Part shown: piece by piece, positions 49,649 through 60,639 of the stretch
How the letters are laid out: the number at the start of each line of letters is the position of its first letter
Numbering within the stretch: position 1 is the stretch's first letter
NCBI RefSeq assembly: GCF_023100685.1
Contig: NZ_CP090064.1
Location: 4,049,501-4,113,500, forward strand
DNA: 64,000 nucleotides
Source: Proteus vulgaris
Lineage (GTDB): Bacteria; Pseudomonadota; Gammaproteobacteria; Enterobacterales; Enterobacteriaceae
Reading direction: 5' to 3'
Notes under the pieces: model-generated
Seen by the model: the letters and a program-made list of their open reading frames with translations, nothing else
Database searches by the model: none
Told to the model about the DNA's origin: nothing
Translations under genes and position numbers: made by a program

Positions 49649-51040
49649 ATGGTTACTTCAGAAAATCAAAAATTGCCTAAAGATAGTGATGTTTCAGTTA
49701 AAAAAAATAGCGAGCTTCTTTTTGCTTTAGAAGAAAAACCGCCATTAGCTCAAACGCTTTTTGCCGCTTGCCAACATCTTTTAGCCATGTTTGTCGCAGT
49801 TATCACACCTGCGATCCTCATTTGCCAAGCCTTAGGATTACCTGCACACGATACCCAACGCATTATCAGCATGTCTTTATTTGCATCAGGAATTGCCTCT
49901 TTAATACAAATTCGTGCATGGGGACCAATTGGTTCAGGATTATTATCGATTCAAGGAACTAGCTTTAACTTTGTTGCTCCTTTAATTATGGGAGGATTAG
50001 CACTGAAAAATGGGGGGGCTGATATCCCAACAATGATGGCAGCCCTTTTTGGAACATTAATGGTCGCCTCATTAACAGAAATCGTTCTTTCACGCGTACT
50101 TCATTTGGCAAGACGTATCATAACGCCTTTAGTATCTGGTGTGGTCGTGATGATTATTGGTCTCTCATTAATTCAAGTGGGATTAACCTCTATTGGTGGC
50201 GGCTATGCTGCTATTGAAAATAATACTTTTGGTTCGCCACAGAACTTATTATTAGCAGGCTCGGTCCTCATTGTTATTATTTTACTGAATCGACAAAAAA
50301 ATCCTTATTTGCGTGTTGCCTCTTTAGTCATAGCTATGGCTGTGGGTTATATTCTTGCTTGGGCTCTGGATATGTTGCCAACACCAGTAGAGCATCAAGA
50401 AACGCCAATGATGACGATCCCTGAACCGTTTTATTATGGGCTATCATTTGATTGGCATCTGCTTATTCCCTTAATGCTCGTGTTTATGATCACCTCACTG
50501 GAAACCATTGGCGATATCACAGCCACGTCCGATGTCTCTGAACAACCGGTTAGTGGCCCTGTTTATATGAAACGTATTAAAGGGGGGGTCTTAGCTAATG
50601 GGATTAACTCCATGGTATCAGCATTTTTCAATACCTTTCCAAACTCCTGTTTTGGTCAAAATAACGGTGTTATTCAATTAACGGGTGTTGCCAGTCGTTA
50701 TGTGGGTTATGTTGTGGCGGCCATGTTGGTTGTTTTGGGTTTATTTCCTTTCGTTGCAGAATTTGTACAACAAATTCCTGAGCCTGTATTAGGTGGTGCT
50801 ACGCTTGTTATGTTCGGCACCATAGCGGCATCAGGTGTACGTATTGTTTCTAAAGAAGCGCTAAATCGCCGAGCAATTATGATCCTGGCGATTTCACTAG
50901 CCGTAGGATTAGGGGTTTCCCAACAGCCTCAAATATTGCAGTTTGCTCCTGATTGGCTAAAAACATTGCTATCATCAGGTATTGCTGCTGGTGGATTAAC
51001 TGCAATTATTTTAAATCTAATTTTCCCTCCAGAAAAATAA
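49649..51040 (+). CDS. xanP: Xanthine permease XanP (NCS2/NAT family)
   Basis: Proton-linked xanthine importer. About 14 membrane segments. The family TM8/TM10 motifs are [23 protein letters not shown] and the signature [27 protein letters not shown] (seen in part as [15 protein letters not shown]). The whole sequence tracks E. coli XanP closely rather than UraA. 463 residues, same as E. coli. Confidence 0.96.
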   Translation: MVTSENQKLPKDSDVSVKKNSELLFALEEKPPLAQTLFAACQHLLAMFVAVITPAILICQALGLPAHDTQRIISMSLFASGIASLIQIRAWGPIGSGLLSIQGTSFNFVAPLIMGGLALKNGGADIPTMMAALFGTLMVASLTEIVLSRVLHLARRIITPLVSGVVVMIIGLSLIQVGLTSIGGGYAAIENNTFGSPQNLLLAGSVLIVIILLNRQKNPYLRVASLVIAMAVGYILAWALDMLPTPVEHQETPMMTIPEPFYYGLSFDWHLLIPLMLVFMITSLETIGDITATSDVSEQPVSGPVYMKRIKGGVLANGINSMVSAFFNTFPNSCFGQNNGVIQLTGVASRYVGYVVAAMLVVLGLFPFVAEFVQQIPEPVLGGATLVMFGTIAASGVRIVSKEALNRRAIMILAISLAVGLGVSQQPQILQFAPDWLKTLLSSGIAAGGLTAIILNLIFPPEK

Positions 51041-51069
51041 ACCCTAAAAACGGAACAGCGGAAAAACAT

Positions 51070-51104
51070 AAACGCCATTTTTCTCACTGAGAAATGGCGT
51101 TTTA
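51070..51104 (+). terminator. xanP terminator
   Basis: AACGCCATTT pairs with AAATGGCGTT with TCTCA/TGAGA extending the stem, then TTATTTTTA. Confidence 0.85.
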
Positions 51105-51241
51105 TTTTTATCTTATTTATATCGCTTACATTAATAAACAGGTGAAATAACGTAGATTTACCCGATGAATACTTGAGCATCGCTTAGTTTTCAGGCATAA
51201 CTGTATAATGTTTTGATGGAGTATAAAACAGGAGAAGGGCA

Positions 51242-52918
51242 ATGCGCTGGCTGATGAAAAGTATGGTATCTCTGATACTTATCGTTATTTTATTTATTAT
51301 TATAATTTACGCTTTTATTCAGACTCAGTGGGGAGCGCAAAAGACAAGTGAATGGCTAACACAATATACTGATTACGATATTCGCTTCTCAGGTATTGAA
51401 CATGACCTCATGCAGCCCGAACAAGTTATTGTTCATGATCTCTCTGTTAACCCTAAACAAGACAAAACAACTGTCTTCGCAAAATCAGCACAAATTCGAT
51501 TTAATTGGCAATTTTTTACTGCTCCTTCTCACCTGCAAAAGATTACATTAGAAAATGGCAATATTGAATTTACCAATAAGGCTCCATCAATACCGTTAAG
51601 CGCTGATATTCTGCAATTTAAAAATATGATTTTAAACAGTACCAATACGGATTTTACTTTCGAAGCAAACAAAGTGACGGGGGGAATTACACCTTGGGCA
51701 CCTACATCGGAAGATTTTATTGGAGCTGGCCATTTTCAATTTTCCATTGCTAATGGCGCAATAAATAATAATGAATTCAGTAACTTCATTATTTCTGGTC
51801 AATATCAACCAAATAATATTCAAATAGAAAAACTAGGAACGCGTTTACTTAATGGCTCACTCTCATTAAGTGGTCAATATCAAGATAATCAATGGAAGTT
51901 TGATGAAGTTTATATGAATGGCCTACGTTGGCAATCCTCTCAAACCTTCAGTGATTTAATACAATCAATCTCTAAATACCCACACATTAGCATAAGAGCG
52001 CTTAATATTATTGATTTTACGGCTGAAGGAAAACAGTGGGCAGTAAGTGGTTTTGATGGTCAATTTTCTCAATTTGATTGGGATAAAAACCTCACATTCA
52101 CAATGGGTGAACTCAACGCAAATGACGTTGTTTTTCAAGATGAACATTTCACTGATCTTATCGCAAAACTGAATCAGCAAAACAATCAGCTCAATCTAGA
52201 TAACCTCAGCCTACGCTATGAGAAAGGCTTAATTAAACTTGCAGGTGATTGGAATAAAGACTCGAAAACTATCTCTATTCATGAAGCGACACTTTCAGGC
52301 CTTTTATACACACTCCCTGAAAATTGGCTCACTTTTTTAGCTAAACCTATTGATAACAGCAGTGATATTCAAAATATTACTATCGAACAGTTATCCATAA
52401 ACCAATCAATTTTAATTGATATTACACCAGAGTTTCCTTTCCAATTCACAGGGTTAACAGGAAAACTGCAAAATTTAATTATTGCAAAAGAAGGTGAATG
52501 GGGATTATGGCAGGGTTCAGCTATATTAAATGCAGATAGTGGGACATTAAATAGAATTGAATTACGTCGACCAGATCTACACCTTGTCACTCAACAAGAT
52601 AATGCAATTGTTGAGCAATATTCGGCCTTTATTGGTGATGGTATTGTGCGAGGCTCAGCAGGTTTAGTGCAATCTAACCAACAACGTCAGTTCTCACTCA
52701 TTGCTAATGGGCTCAATGTGCCTTTATCAACGCCTTATACATTAGGTTTAAAAACAACCTACTCTGATGAAATAGGCCAATTCACACTAAAATTGAAAGG
52801 TAATTTACGTGCGAGCCCAGTGATATCAACACTCAATGGTACGTTGACTGGAAGTAAAGGTGAGCAACAAATACTCAATTCAGAAATACAAAATGGTGAA
52901 ATAATTAATCATCTATAA
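51242..52918 (+). CDS. yicH: YicH, AsmA-family protein
   Basis: An inner-membrane-anchored periplasmic protein of the AsmA/TamB-like family, which is linked to lipid movement between membranes. One N-terminal membrane segment (MVSLILIVILFIIIIYAFIQ) and then a long beta-rich repeat domain (many LTL-type strands such as LNGSLSLSGQYQDNQW). 558 residues (E. coli YicH about 569). GGAGAAGGG precedes the ATG. Sits next to xanP as in E. coli. Confidence 0.9.
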   Translation: MRWLMKSMVSLILIVILFIIIIYAFIQTQWGAQKTSEWLTQYTDYDIRFSGIEHDLMQPEQVIVHDLSVNPKQDKTTVFAKSAQIRFNWQFFTAPSHLQKITLENGNIEFTNKAPSIPLSADILQFKNMILNSTNTDFTFEANKVTGGITPWAPTSEDFIGAGHFQFSIANGAINNNEFSNFIISGQYQPNNIQIEKLGTRLLNGSLSLSGQYQDNQWKFDEVYMNGLRWQSSQTFSDLIQSISKYPHISIRALNIIDFTAEGKQWAVSGFDGQFSQFDWDKNLTFTMGELNANDVVFQDEHFTDLIAKLNQQNNQLNLDNLSLRYEKGLIKLAGDWNKDSKTISIHEATLSGLLYTLPENWLTFLAKPIDNSSDIQNITIEQLSINQSILIDITPEFPFQFTGLTGKLQNLIIAKEGEWGLWQGSAILNADSGTLNRIELRRPDLHLVTQQDNAIVEQYSAFIGDGIVRGSAGLVQSNQQRQFSLIANGLNVPLSTPYTLGLKTTYSDEIGQFTLKLKGNLRASPVISTLNGTLTGSKGEQQILNSEIQNGEIINHL

Positions 52919-53005
52919 TATTGATCTTTCGCAGGAGCACGGATTGCTCCCTTAATAAAAAGCGTTACAATGCGCTATTGCCCTTTTCTTTATTGTGGAG
53001 TTTTC

Positions 53006-53245
53006 ATGTCTGACGAAGATTTTTCCCCTGAAAAAATATCTTTAAACACGTTTCAACAATCTCCTTTAACTGCACTTGAAGATAACAGCACACTGCTTGT
53101 GTGTGATGACAACAAAACTCCGTTGTTCTATTGCCTCTCTAAAGAAGACTATGACGCCTTAATTGAACGGGTTATGGATGCCGAACTTGCAGCGATTGTG
53201 CTTGAACGTCGCCAAAATAAATTAGATGAGTTGAATTTAGACTAA
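53006..53245 (+). CDS. Solitary Phd/YefM-like antitoxin-type protein
   Basis: A 79-residue acidic protein. The ATG at MSDEDFSPEKISLN is chosen because GTGGAG lies 5 bases before it; a longer reading adds 12 poor residues. The middle LEDNSTLLVCDDNKTPLFYCLSKEDYDALIERVMDAEL resembles the Phd/YefM/StbD fold after its first helix (given here in part as NKTPLFYCLSKEDYDALIER). No RelE/ParE-like toxin follows; the next gene is rluF on the other strand. It may be a stand-alone regulator or the remnant of a toxin-antitoxin pair. The family call is tentative. Confidence 0.6.
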   Translation: MSDEDFSPEKISLNTFQQSPLTALEDNSTLLVCDDNKTPLFYCLSKEDYDALIERVMDAELAAIVLERRQNKLDELNLD

Positions 53246-53273
53246 TTTTATTGATGCCTAAATAGAACAAACA

Positions 53274-53297
53274 AAAAACACCCTTTCAGGTGTTTTT
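53274..53297. terminator. Bidirectional terminator before rluF
   Basis: AAAAACACC pairs with GGTGTTTTT over a 6-base loop, with A and T runs on the two sides, between convergent genes. Confidence 0.85.
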
Positions 53298-53326
53298 TTG
53301 TTTTTATCGCATCTACAGAGATGAAA

Positions 53327-54208
53327 TTAGCGTTTTTTCTTTTTTCGACCCGGTTGAACAAAGCGCTTACGAGAGTTATTTTCCGTTTCTTTGGTTTTTG
53401 TTTGAGGAATATGAATACCCAAGGTTTTTGCATTACTACTGATTTGTTTTTTAGGTTTACTTTGTTTTGCTTTTGGTGGTGCTTCAGACGTTGATTTTTC
53501 AATCGCTTCAAATAAGGTAATCAGTTCATCATCGGTCAGGTCACGCCATTCACCAACAGGCAATCCCGATAAGCTCACATTCATAATACGAATACGCTCA
53601 AGCTTAGTGACCTCATAACCAAAATATTCACACATACGGCGAATTTGGCGATTTAGCCCTTGAACTAAGGTAATACGAAACACCATTGGTGCTTCTTTCT
53701 TCACCTTACATTTCTTGGTTTTTTGTCCCATGATAGGAACGCCTGCACTCATTCCATGAATAAACTCATCGGTGATCGGTTTATTCACTGTCACAAGGTA
53801 CTCTTTTTCGTGATCGTTACCTGCACGTAAGATTTTATTGACTAAATCACCGTGGTTAGTCAGGAAAATCAATCCCTGTGAATCTTTATCTAAACGGCCA
53901 ATTGGAAAAATACGGGTACTGTGGTTAACATAATCAACAATATTATCTTTTTCGCCATCATCTGTGGTACTGACAATACCCACAGGTTTATTCAGCGCAA
54001 TCAGCACCAGCTCAGAATTATCTTGTGCTTCAATCAATCGACCATTAACTTTGACTTCATCGCCAGCAAATACTTGATCGCCGATACCAGCGCGTTTGCC
54101 ATTAATAAGGACAAGTCCTTGCTCAATATAACGGTCAGCCTCACGACGTGAGCAGATCCCGCTTTCACTGATATATTTATTAAGACGAGTAGATAAATTG
54201 GTGTCCAT
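53327..54208 (-). CDS. rluF: 23S rRNA pseudouridine(2604) synthase RluF
   Basis: Makes pseudouridine 2604 in 23S rRNA; E. coli RluF also modifies tRNA-Tyr. S4-type RNA-binding domain ([21 protein letters not shown]) at the N-terminus, catalytic Asp in [13 protein letters not shown] near 107, and a basic C-terminal tail ([13 protein letters not shown]). The start [12 protein letters not shown] is chosen for its GGAGG site 7 bases before. 293 residues (E. coli 290). Confidence 0.96.
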   Translation of the reverse strand: MDTNLSTRLNKYISESGICSRREADRYIEQGLVLINGKRAGIGDQVFAGDEVKVNGRLIEAQDNSELVLIALNKPVGIVSTTDDGEKDNIVDYVNHSTRIFPIGRLDKDSQGLIFLTNHGDLVNKILRAGNDHEKEYLVTVNKPITDEFIHGMSAGVPIMGQKTKKCKVKKEAPMVFRITLVQGLNRQIRRMCEYFGYEVTKLERIRIMNVSLSGLPVGEWRDLTDDELITLFEAIEKSTSEAPPKAKQSKPKKQISSNAKTLGIHIPQTKTKETENNSRKRFVQPGRKKKKR

Positions 54209-54402
54209 GCTTCCCTCCGTAAACTGCGAAATATACATCAATTGGATCGCGATAGAAACACTTTGCCATTCTCCTCGCCCTAAAGGATGGAATTTTGTGG
54301 CTCACCTAATAAGATAAGCATTAAAGTATAAATTAATTATCCACACTCTTTAACGCAAAAAAGATAAAAAATCATTAAATTCAATTAATTAACTTTAACC
54401 AC

Positions 54403-55317
54403 CTAACATTGCTTGTTTTGTGCAGGTAAAACAATATAAGTACCACTAAAAACAGCACCAACTCCTTCATCACCGCAAATATCGACATCTAACTTAATAC
54501 GTGCCTTACTCCCCTTTGCTAATCGTCCTAAATCACCACTTAAATTTTCCATATCAGCAACGGCAGCAGGACGCCCAGAAACAGGTTTACGATAACGAAT
54601 ATGGGCATCCACCAGCACAATATCACCTTGTAATTTATGCTCTTGCATTAATAACCAAATCAATCCCCAACCTGTTAAGGTGGCAAGTGAAAATTGGCTA
54701 CCAGCAAAAATGGTGTGATGGGGATTTTGATTTCCCGCTTCTGGGATAGTGGTATAAAAACGAGTTCCCGTATATTGAGTGATGCGTAATCCCATTTTTT
54801 CACTTAATGGGATATGTTGATGCCACTGTTTTTGTAATTCAGCACACCAATCAGGCCGATGAAGAATATCATCTAAGGACTCAATACTTTTTTTCATAAA
54901 GAAATGCTTTATGGGTGTTGTTTGCGGACCTGTAACTAGGCCACAATTTTCATAACCCAATTTTTCAAAGAAGCTTACAGACTCTTCTCTTGCACTGCAC
55001 ACGATCCGTTTTATACCTTCTTGGCGAGCTAATGACTCTAGCGCCATGGCAACAAGAGTACCTAAGCCTTTACCTTGCGCATCAGTGTGTACCGCCATAA
55101 AGCGGATAGCCCCTTCGTTATCCGCATTAATATAAAGTCGCCCAATTGCAACGGGTTGCCCTGTTTCATCAACAACCATTTGGTGATGAGCAAAGGTATC
55201 ATACCCGTCTTTTTCAGAGCCTTCAGGTTGATGTAGAGGTTTACGAAGCATTTCCCAACGAAAAGCATAATAAGCCTCAAATTCGGCCTCTGTTTTTGGG
55301 GTTCGTAAATGGTACAT
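54403..55317 (-). CDS. fabY: FabY (YiiD): GNAT plus hotdog thioesterase-like protein
   Basis: Two domains: a GNAT acetyltransferase (residues 1-140, with [19 protein letters not shown] as the acetyl-CoA loop) and a hotdog-fold thioesterase-like domain (about 160-300, [20 protein letters not shown]). This fusion is YiiD/FabY, implicated in fatty acid initiation as an alternative acetyl-ACP synthase in E. coli relatives. 304 residues. GGAGCTCAG precedes the ATG. Gene order with dtd matches E. coli. Confidence 0.9.
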   Translation of the reverse strand: MYHLRTPKTEAEFEAYYAFRWEMLRKPLHQPEGSEKDGYDTFAHHQMVVDETGQPVAIGRLYINADNEGAIRFMAVHTDAQGKGLGTLVAMALESLARQEGIKRIVCSAREESVSFFEKLGYENCGLVTGPQTTPIKHFFMKKSIESLDDILHRPDWCAELQKQWHQHIPLSEKMGLRITQYTGTRFYTTIPEAGNQNPHHTIFAGSQFSLATLTGWGLIWLLMQEHKLQGDIVLVDAHIRYRKPVSGRPAAVADMENLSGDLGRLAKGSKARIKLDVDICGDEGVGAVFSGTYIVLPAQNKQC

Positions 55318-55353
55318 ATCTGAGCTCCTTTTTACATCACTACATGTTTGACG

Positions 55354-55791
55354 TTATACCTGCAACCAGAAGGTAACAGGGCCATCATTAGTCAGTGTGA
55401 TTTGCATATCTGCGGCAAATTGGCCTGTTTGCGTTTCTAAGCCTTGTAGCTGGCACTGTTCAATAAAGTAGTGATAGAGATTTTTCGCTAATTCTGGCGG
55501 CGCGCCGTTTGAAAATCCTGGGCGCATTCCTTTTTGTGTTTCTGCGGCAAGAGTGAATTGAGAGACAACTAATAAACTGCCACCAGCTTGTTGCACATTT
55601 AGGTTCATTTTGTCGTTTTCATCACTAAAGATGCGATAACCGCACACTTTTTCACATAATCTTTTGGCTTTCTGTTCGTTGTCGTCTTTCTCTACACCTA
55701 ATAAAACCAATAAGCCTTGATTAATAGCGCCCACTGTTTCACCGGCAATATCCACGTTTGCCTGTGTCACTCGTTGAATTAACGCGATCAT
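55354..55791 (-). CDS. dtd: D-aminoacyl-tRNA deacylase
   Basis: Hydrolyses D-amino acids from tRNA. SQFTLAA (with the Thr/Gln catalytic region) near 78 and the Gly-cisPro motif in NDGPVTFWL at the C-terminus. The ATG at [13 protein letters not shown] gives 145 residues, exactly the E. coli length, with GGAGAG upstream. yihY, which lies between dtd and yihX in E. coli, is absent here. Confidence 0.97.
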   Translation of the reverse strand: MIALIQRVTQANVDIAGETVGAINQGLLVLLGVEKDDNEQKAKRLCEKVCGYRIFSDENDKMNLNVQQAGGSLLVVSQFTLAAETQKGMRPGFSNGAPPELAKNLYHYFIEQCQLQGLETQTGQFAADMQITLTNDGPVTFWLQV

Positions 55792-55858
55792 ACTCTCTCC
55801 AAAATGAATCAATAAAAAAGGATAACAAATTCAATATATTGTTATCCTTACAATAGCA

Positions 55859-56476
55859 TTATTCTTCTACCGGGAGAGAAAAATCATAATCTTTAAAATA
55901 GTCAATGATGGTTTGTTTATCAATGACATGCACACCTTTTATTCCCACAGCAATGGCAGCATCAACGTTGGCTTTTACATCATCAAAGAAAACGGCATCT
56001 TGTGCTTCAATATCTTCAGACTGTAAAACATATTTATAGATTTCAGGATCAGGCTTTCTCATTCCAATATCTTGAGATAGATAGAGAAAATCTGCGGAAG
56101 CTGCAATTTCAGGATAGTGTTCTGGCCAATAATCTTGGTGTAAGCGATTAGTATTTGATAATACCACAACCCGATGTCCTTGCTCTCTTAATTTATTCAT
56201 TATATCAATGACTTCGGGGCGAACTGCGATAAAAATAGCCTGCCATCCTTCAGCAAACTGTTCAAAGCTTAAATTCATGCCTAATTCTGAACTGATTTCT
56301 TCTGCAAATTCGATGTCTGTAATATTGCCGCGTTCGTGTAATTTAAAGATCTCTCCTGTGGTGAAGTTCTTTTTTATGTTCGCTAATGGAACACCACTGA
56401 GTTTACTCCATACTGCGAATACCCGGTTAAAATCGATATCAATAATCACATTACCCATATCAAAGATATAAAGCAT
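55859..56476 (-). CDS. yihX: YihX, glucose-1-phosphate phosphatase (HAD family)
   Basis: HAD hydrolase that dephosphorylates alpha-D-glucose 1-phosphate. Motif I is YIFDMGNVIIDID, where the fold normally has DxDxT; motif II is VVLSNTN near 107; and motif IV is FFDDVKANVDAA near 160. The ATG at MLYIFDMGN has GAGAGGAT close upstream, giving 205 residues; nine more upstream residues are not conserved. Confidence 0.93.
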   Translation of the reverse strand: MLYIFDMGNVIIDIDFNRVFAVWSKLSGVPLANIKKNFTTGEIFKLHERGNITDIEFAEEISSELGMNLSFEQFAEGWQAIFIAVRPEVIDIMNKLREQGHRVVVLSNTNRLHQDYWPEHYPEIAASADFLYLSQDIGMRKPDPEIYKYVLQSEDIEAQDAVFFDDVKANVDAAIAVGIKGVHVIDKQTIIDYFKDYDFSLPVEE

Positions 56477-56686
56477 AAATCCTCTCCATAATAGAAAACT
56501 CATTTTACTTTAATCATAAATCGCTTTACTGAACAGGCTTAAACGCTAAAAAAGTACAATAATCACACTTAATTTTTTTGTAAAACATAAAACCAGAATA
56601 GGGAGAGACGAAAAATGAGACTAAAAGCATCATTATCTATAATGCATAATAGGGTGGATGATGATTTTTGATATTGATACCAGAAA

Positions 56687-56732
56687 ACAACTTATAAGTT
56701 GTATTTTGAGTGATAAACAACACTTAAGTTGT
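56687..56732. repeat. Two related 16-bp palindromes upstream of yihX
   Basis: ACAACTTATAAGTTGT at 56687-56702 is perfect; ACAACACTTAAGTTGT at 56717-56732 is an imperfect copy, 30 bases later. They lie about 210 bases upstream of yihX and could be a paired operator. Confidence 0.5.
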
Positions 56733-56808
56733 AAATTTAACTTGAGGAAGAAAAACTTATGCGATGGTAAATAAACCACCGCATTCGTCTTATAGTACTG
56801 ATAGTACC

Positions 56809-56918
56809 TATACTCTAAATAATTTGAATTACAGATAGGCGGGGAACATAGATAAACTATGTAACTCGACTAGTTGAGTGTAATCAACACCCCTGTAACT
56901 TAAAGTATGACGAGTATA
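56809..56918. repeat. ERIC-like intergenic repeat (IRU variant)
   Basis: A 110-bp unit whose ends are inverted (TATACTC ... GAGTATA). The left end TATACTCTAAATAATTTGAA and right end ACTTAAAGTATGACGAGTAT follow the ERIC consensus closely as I recall it. The centre (CATAGATAAACTATG) replaces the usual GTAAGTGACTGGGG region, so it is a shortened or diverged copy. Confidence 0.7.
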
Positions 56919-56923
56919 AACTC

Positions 56924-56941
56924 AGGGCGCTAACGCGCCCT
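56924..56941 (-). terminator. typA terminator hairpin
   Basis: AGGGCGC pairs with GCGCCCT over a 4-base loop, 27 bases past typA. The T run on the minus strand is weak (TGAGTTTAT). Confidence 0.55.
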
Positions 56942-56967
56942 AAGAATTATGTTATCAGAATAATGAA

Positions 56968-58785
56968 TTAGTCTTTGCTACGGTAAGCACGACGACGATC
57001 ATTTTCTGACAGATAACGCTTACGCAGACGGATAGACTGCGGAGTTACTTCAACTAACTCATCGTCATCAATAAATTCTAATGCTTGTTCTAATGTTTGT
57101 TTCAGGTGTGGAGTCAGCGTTGTCGCCTCATCGGTACCAGAAGCACGCATGTTAGTTAGCTTTTTACCTGTTAAACAGTTTACTGTTAAGTCATTAGAGC
57201 GAGTATGAATACCAATTACTTGGCCTTCATAAACTTCTGCACCATGAGTAACAAATAATTTACCGCGGTCTTGTAAGCTATACAGTGCGTAAGCAACAGC
57301 TTTACCTTGGCCATTAGAGATCATAACACCGTTATTACGGCGACCGATTTCACCTGGGCGAACATCATCATAATGACTGAATGTTGCATACAGTAAACCA
57401 GTACCTGATGTCATGGTCATAAATTCAGTACGGAAACCAATCAGACCACGGCTAGGGATAATGTAGTCTAAACGTACACGTCCTTTACCATCTGGTTGCA
57501 TATCGCGCATTTCGCCTTTACGCTCACCCATCGCTTGCATCACATCACCTTGGTGCTGTTCTTCAATGTCGATAGTAACTTGTTCGAAAGGCTCTTGTTT
57601 ACGGCCGTCAATGTCACGGAAGATAACTTTAGGACGAGATACACCTAATTCGTAACCTTCACGACGCATATTTTCAATCAGAACTGACAGGTGAAGCTCA
57701 CCACGACCTGATACACGGAATGCATCTGGATCTTCAGTTTCTTCTACACGTAATGCAACGTTATGGACTAACTCTTTTTTCAGACGATCTAAAATCTGAC
57801 GAGAAGTCACGAATTTACCTTCACGACCACAGAATGGTGAAGTATTAACACAGAAATACATGCTAACAGTTGGTTCATCAACGGCTAATGCAGGTAGCGC
57901 TTCAACAGCACCAACTTCACAAATCGTATCAGAGATATTCAGTTCACCTAAACCAGTGATTGCGATGATATCGCCAGCTTCAGCAACATCAACTTCGATA
58001 CGCTCTAAGCCTAAATGGCCTAAAACTTTACCGACTTTACCGTTACGGGTATTACCTTCGCTATCGATGATAGTCACTTGTTGGTTAGGTTTAACCTTAC
58101 CACGCTTAATACGACCGATACCGATAACACCCATGTAGTTGTTGTAGTCCAACTGAGAAATTTGCATCTGGAATGTGCCTTCCAGATCCACTTTTGGTGG
58201 CTCTACATATTTGACAATAGCTTCATATAACGGAGTCATATCTTCAGCCATGTCATTGTAATCTGTTCCCGCAATACCATTTAATGCAGATGCATAGATA
58301 ATTGGGAAATCAAGTTGTTCGTCAGTTGCACCTAAGTTTACGAACAGGTCAAATACCTGATCAACAACCCAGTCTGGACGCGCACCAGGGCGGTCAACTT
58401 TATTGATAACAACAATAGGTTTTAAGTTGTTAGCAAATGCTTTTTGTGTCACAAAACGAGTTTGTGGCATTGGGCCATCCATCGCGTCAACCAGCAATAG
58501 AACGCTGTCTACCATAGACATAACGCGTTCTACCTCACCACCGAAGTCGGCGTGTCCTGGGGTATCTACGATATTGATACGATAGTCATTCCATTTAATC
58601 GCTGTATTTTTCGCAAGAATAGTAATTCCGCGCTCTCTTTCGAGATCATTTGAGTCCATCACGCGCTCAGCAACGGTTTCACGTTCACCGAACGTACCAG
58701 ATTGCTGTAGTAATTTATCGACGATAGTTGTTTTACCATGGTCAACGTGGGCGATGATGGCGATATTACGCAAGTTTTCGATCAC
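56968..58785 (-). CDS. typA: Ribosome-associated GTPase TypA/BipA
   Basis: Translational GTPase needed for 50S assembly at low temperature and stress. G1 [16 protein letters not shown]2 RGITI, G3 [12 protein letters not shown]4 NKVDRPG, then beta-barrel, EF-G-like and C-terminal domains. I start at the GTG of [17 protein letters not shown] because it aligns with the E. coli MIEKLRN start and GAGG lies 8 bases before; the upstream ATG options add 6-15 non-conserved residues. 605 residues (E. coli 607). It is divergent from glnA as in E. coli. Confidence 0.97.
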   Translation of the reverse strand: MIENLRNIAIIAHVDHGKTTIVDKLLQQSGTFGERETVAERVMDSNDLERERGITILAKNTAIKWNDYRINIVDTPGHADFGGEVERVMSMVDSVLLLVDAMDGPMPQTRFVTQKAFANNLKPIVVINKVDRPGARPDWVVDQVFDLFVNLGATDEQLDFPIIYASALNGIAGTDYNDMAEDMTPLYEAIVKYVEPPKVDLEGTFQMQISQLDYNNYMGVIGIGRIKRGKVKPNQQVTIIDSEGNTRNGKVGKVLGHLGLERIEVDVAEAGDIIAITGLGELNISDTICEVGAVEALPALAVDEPTVSMYFCVNTSPFCGREGKFVTSRQILDRLKKELVHNVALRVEETEDPDAFRVSGRGELHLSVLIENMRREGYELGVSRPKVIFRDIDGRKQEPFEQVTIDIEEQHQGDVMQAMGERKGEMRDMQPDGKGRVRLDYIIPSRGLIGFRTEFMTMTSGTGLLYATFSHYDDVRPGEIGRRNNGVMISNGQGKAVAYALYSLQDRGKLFVTHGAEVYEGQVIGIHTRSNDLTVNCLTGKKLTNMRASGTDEATTLTPHLKQTLEQALEFIDDDELVEVTPQSIRLRKRYLSENDRRRAYRSKD

Positions 58786-58939
58786 AAAATTTGCCTCAGG
58801 CATTGTAGAAATAAGCGCAGTATTGTACACGCTTTAGACGAGAGACTAAACAAGATCACAATAATGATTGCTTAACAATATGCAATTAATTGAATTGTGA
58901 TCCTTTTCACGCCTCAGAATTTAGTAGCATCCGTTCGTT

Positions 58940-58956
58940 TGCACCAAAATAGTGCA
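58940..58956. promoter_or_regulatory. NtrC enhancer site 1 of glnA
   Basis: TGCACCAAAATAGTGCA is a close match to the NtrC box TGCACCAAATTGGTGCA. Its centre is about 142 bases upstream of the predicted glnAp2 start, the same distance as in E. coli. Confidence 0.9.
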
Positions 58957-58973
58957 ACTAATTAGGCTTAACT

Positions 58974-58990
58974 TGCACCAACTTTGTGCA
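58974..58990. promoter_or_regulatory. NtrC enhancer site 2 of glnA
   Basis: TGCACCAACTTTGTGCA, centred about 108 bases upstream of the predicted start and 34 bases (about three helical turns) from site 1. Confidence 0.9.
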
Positions 58991-59062
58991 ATAATTAAAA
59001 AATCACAGGAGATATTCTACACTAAACTTCATCAATACAGTATATATCCCTTTTTAGATAAG

Positions 59063-59080
59063 TTGGCATGCTTTTCGCAA
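59063..59080 (+). promoter_or_regulatory. Sigma-54 promoter of glnA (glnAp2)
   Basis: TTGGCATGCTTTTCGCAA has the invariant GG and GC with exactly ten bases between, matching the -24/-12 form. A start near 59090 would give a leader of about 73 bases. Confidence 0.9.
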
Positions 59081-59162
59081 TAGAATTTAGGTGAGCAAAA
59101 AATTCACCGAAAAATGTGTAAGGCCACTGCACTCAATAAAACCATTCGCCAGGAGAGTTCCT

Positions 59163-60572
59163 ATGTCCCTTGAACATGTGTTATCCATGATTGAAGAACA
59201 TAAAGTTAGATATATTGACTTACGTTTCACTGATACCCGCGGTAAAGAACAACATCTTACTATTCCGGCTCATCAGGTTAACGATGATTTCTTTGAAGAA
59301 GGAAAAATGTTCGATGGTTCCTCTATTGGTGGCTGGAAAGGCATTAACGAATCAGACATGGTACTGATGCCAGATGCAACAACCGCAATGCTCGACCCAT
59401 TCTTTCAAGATCCAACCCTGATTATTCGTTGTGATGTGCTAGAACCGGGCACAATGAAAGGTTATGACCGCGATCCACGCTCTATTTCAAAGCGTGCTGA
59501 AGATTATTTAAAATCAAGTGGTATTGCAGACACCGTATTATTTGGGCCAGAACCTGAATTCTTCCTGTTTGATGATATTCGTTTTAAAAACGATATTTCA
59601 GGTGCTTCTTACGCTATCAACGATATTGAAGCAGCTTGGAACACCAACACAAAATATGAAGACGGTAACAAAGGGCACCGCCCTATGGTTAAAGGCGGTT
59701 ATTTCCCACTGCCACCTGTTGATTCATCACAAGATATTCGTTCTACCATGTGTAACATTATGGAAGAAATGGGCTTAGTGGTTGAAGCACACCATCATGA
59801 AGTGGCAACAGCAGGTCAAAACGAAGTGGCGACTCGCTTCAATACCATGACCAAAAAAGCAGATGAAACCCAAATTTATAAATACGTGGTACAAAATGTA
59901 GCTCACGTATTTGGTAAAACAGCGACCTTTATGCCAAAACCTCTCGTGGGTGATAACGGTTCAGGTATGCACTGCCATATGTCACTGTCTAAAAACGGTG
60001 TAAACCTGTTCGCGGGCGATAAATACGGCGGATTATCTGAAATGGCGCTGTATTACATCGGCGGTATTATCAAACATGCTCGTGCACTCAATGCGTTTAC
60101 TAACCCAACAACTAACTCTTATAAACGTTTAGTTCCGGGTTTTGAAGCTCCTGTTATGTTGGCTTACTCCGCACGTAACCGCTCGGCATCAATTCGTATT
60201 CCAGTGGTTGCCAGCATGAAAGCACGCCGTATTGAAGTACGCTTCCCTGATCCTTTAGCAAACCCTTATCTCGCGTTTGCAGCTCAGTTAATGGCTGGTC
60301 TTGATGGAATTATCAATAAAATTCACCCTGGTGATGCTATGGATAAGAATCTCTATGACTTACCACCAGAAGAAGCCAAAGAGATCCCAACTGTCGCAGG
60401 TTCACTAGAGGAAGCATTAAATACACTGAATGCCGATCGTGAGTTCTTAACTCGTGGTGGTGTATTTACTGACGATGCTATTGATGCTTATTTAGAATTA
60501 TTACGTGCAGATGTTCAACGTGTACGTATGGCTCCACATCCTCTTGAATTTGAAATGTATTACAGCGCTTAA
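59163..60572 (+). CDS. glnA: Glutamine synthetase (type I)
   Basis: Makes glutamine from glutamate, ammonia and ATP; dodecameric. [17 protein letters not shown], the ATP-binding [17 protein letters not shown] near 265, and the adenylylation site [12 protein letters not shown] with its Tyr near 398. The start [15 protein letters not shown] gives 469 residues, as in E. coli, with AGGAGAG upstream; a longer reading adds 24 residues that would lie inside the leader. Regulated by NtrC/sigma-54. Confidence 0.99.
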   Translation: MSLEHVLSMIEEHKVRYIDLRFTDTRGKEQHLTIPAHQVNDDFFEEGKMFDGSSIGGWKGINESDMVLMPDATTAMLDPFFQDPTLIIRCDVLEPGTMKGYDRDPRSISKRAEDYLKSSGIADTVLFGPEPEFFLFDDIRFKNDISGASYAINDIEAAWNTNTKYEDGNKGHRPMVKGGYFPLPPVDSSQDIRSTMCNIMEEMGLVVEAHHHEVATAGQNEVATRFNTMTKKADETQIYKYVVQNVAHVFGKTATFMPKPLVGDNGSGMHCHMSLSKNGVNLFAGDKYGGLSEMALYYIGGIIKHARALNAFTNPTTNSYKRLVPGFEAPVMLAYSARNRSASIRIPVVASMKARRIEVRFPDPLANPYLAFAAQLMAGLDGIINKIHPGDAMDKNLYDLPPEEAKEIPTVAGSLEEALNTLNADREFLTRGGVFTDDAIDAYLELLRADVQRVRMAPHPLEFEMYYSA

Positions 60573-60639
60573 GATAAGTTTTACCGATAAAAACTTAAGC
60601 CAAGATGTAAAACTGTTTTTTTTGCCGTGAAGCTATTTT

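Larger units (their letters stand above)
56477..56967. other. Gap between yihX and typA
   Basis: About 490 bases with several signals: an 18-codon ORF with a strong ribosome site (ATG at 56615), two related 16-bp palindromes at 56687 and 56717, an ERIC-like element at 56809-56918 and the typA terminator hairpin at 56924-56941. Confidence 0.6.
58786..59162. other. typA/glnA divergent control region
   Basis: A 377-base gap that carries two NtrC sites and the glnA sigma-54 promoter. The typA promoter must also lie here but no clear hexamer pair was identified. Confidence 0.7.
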
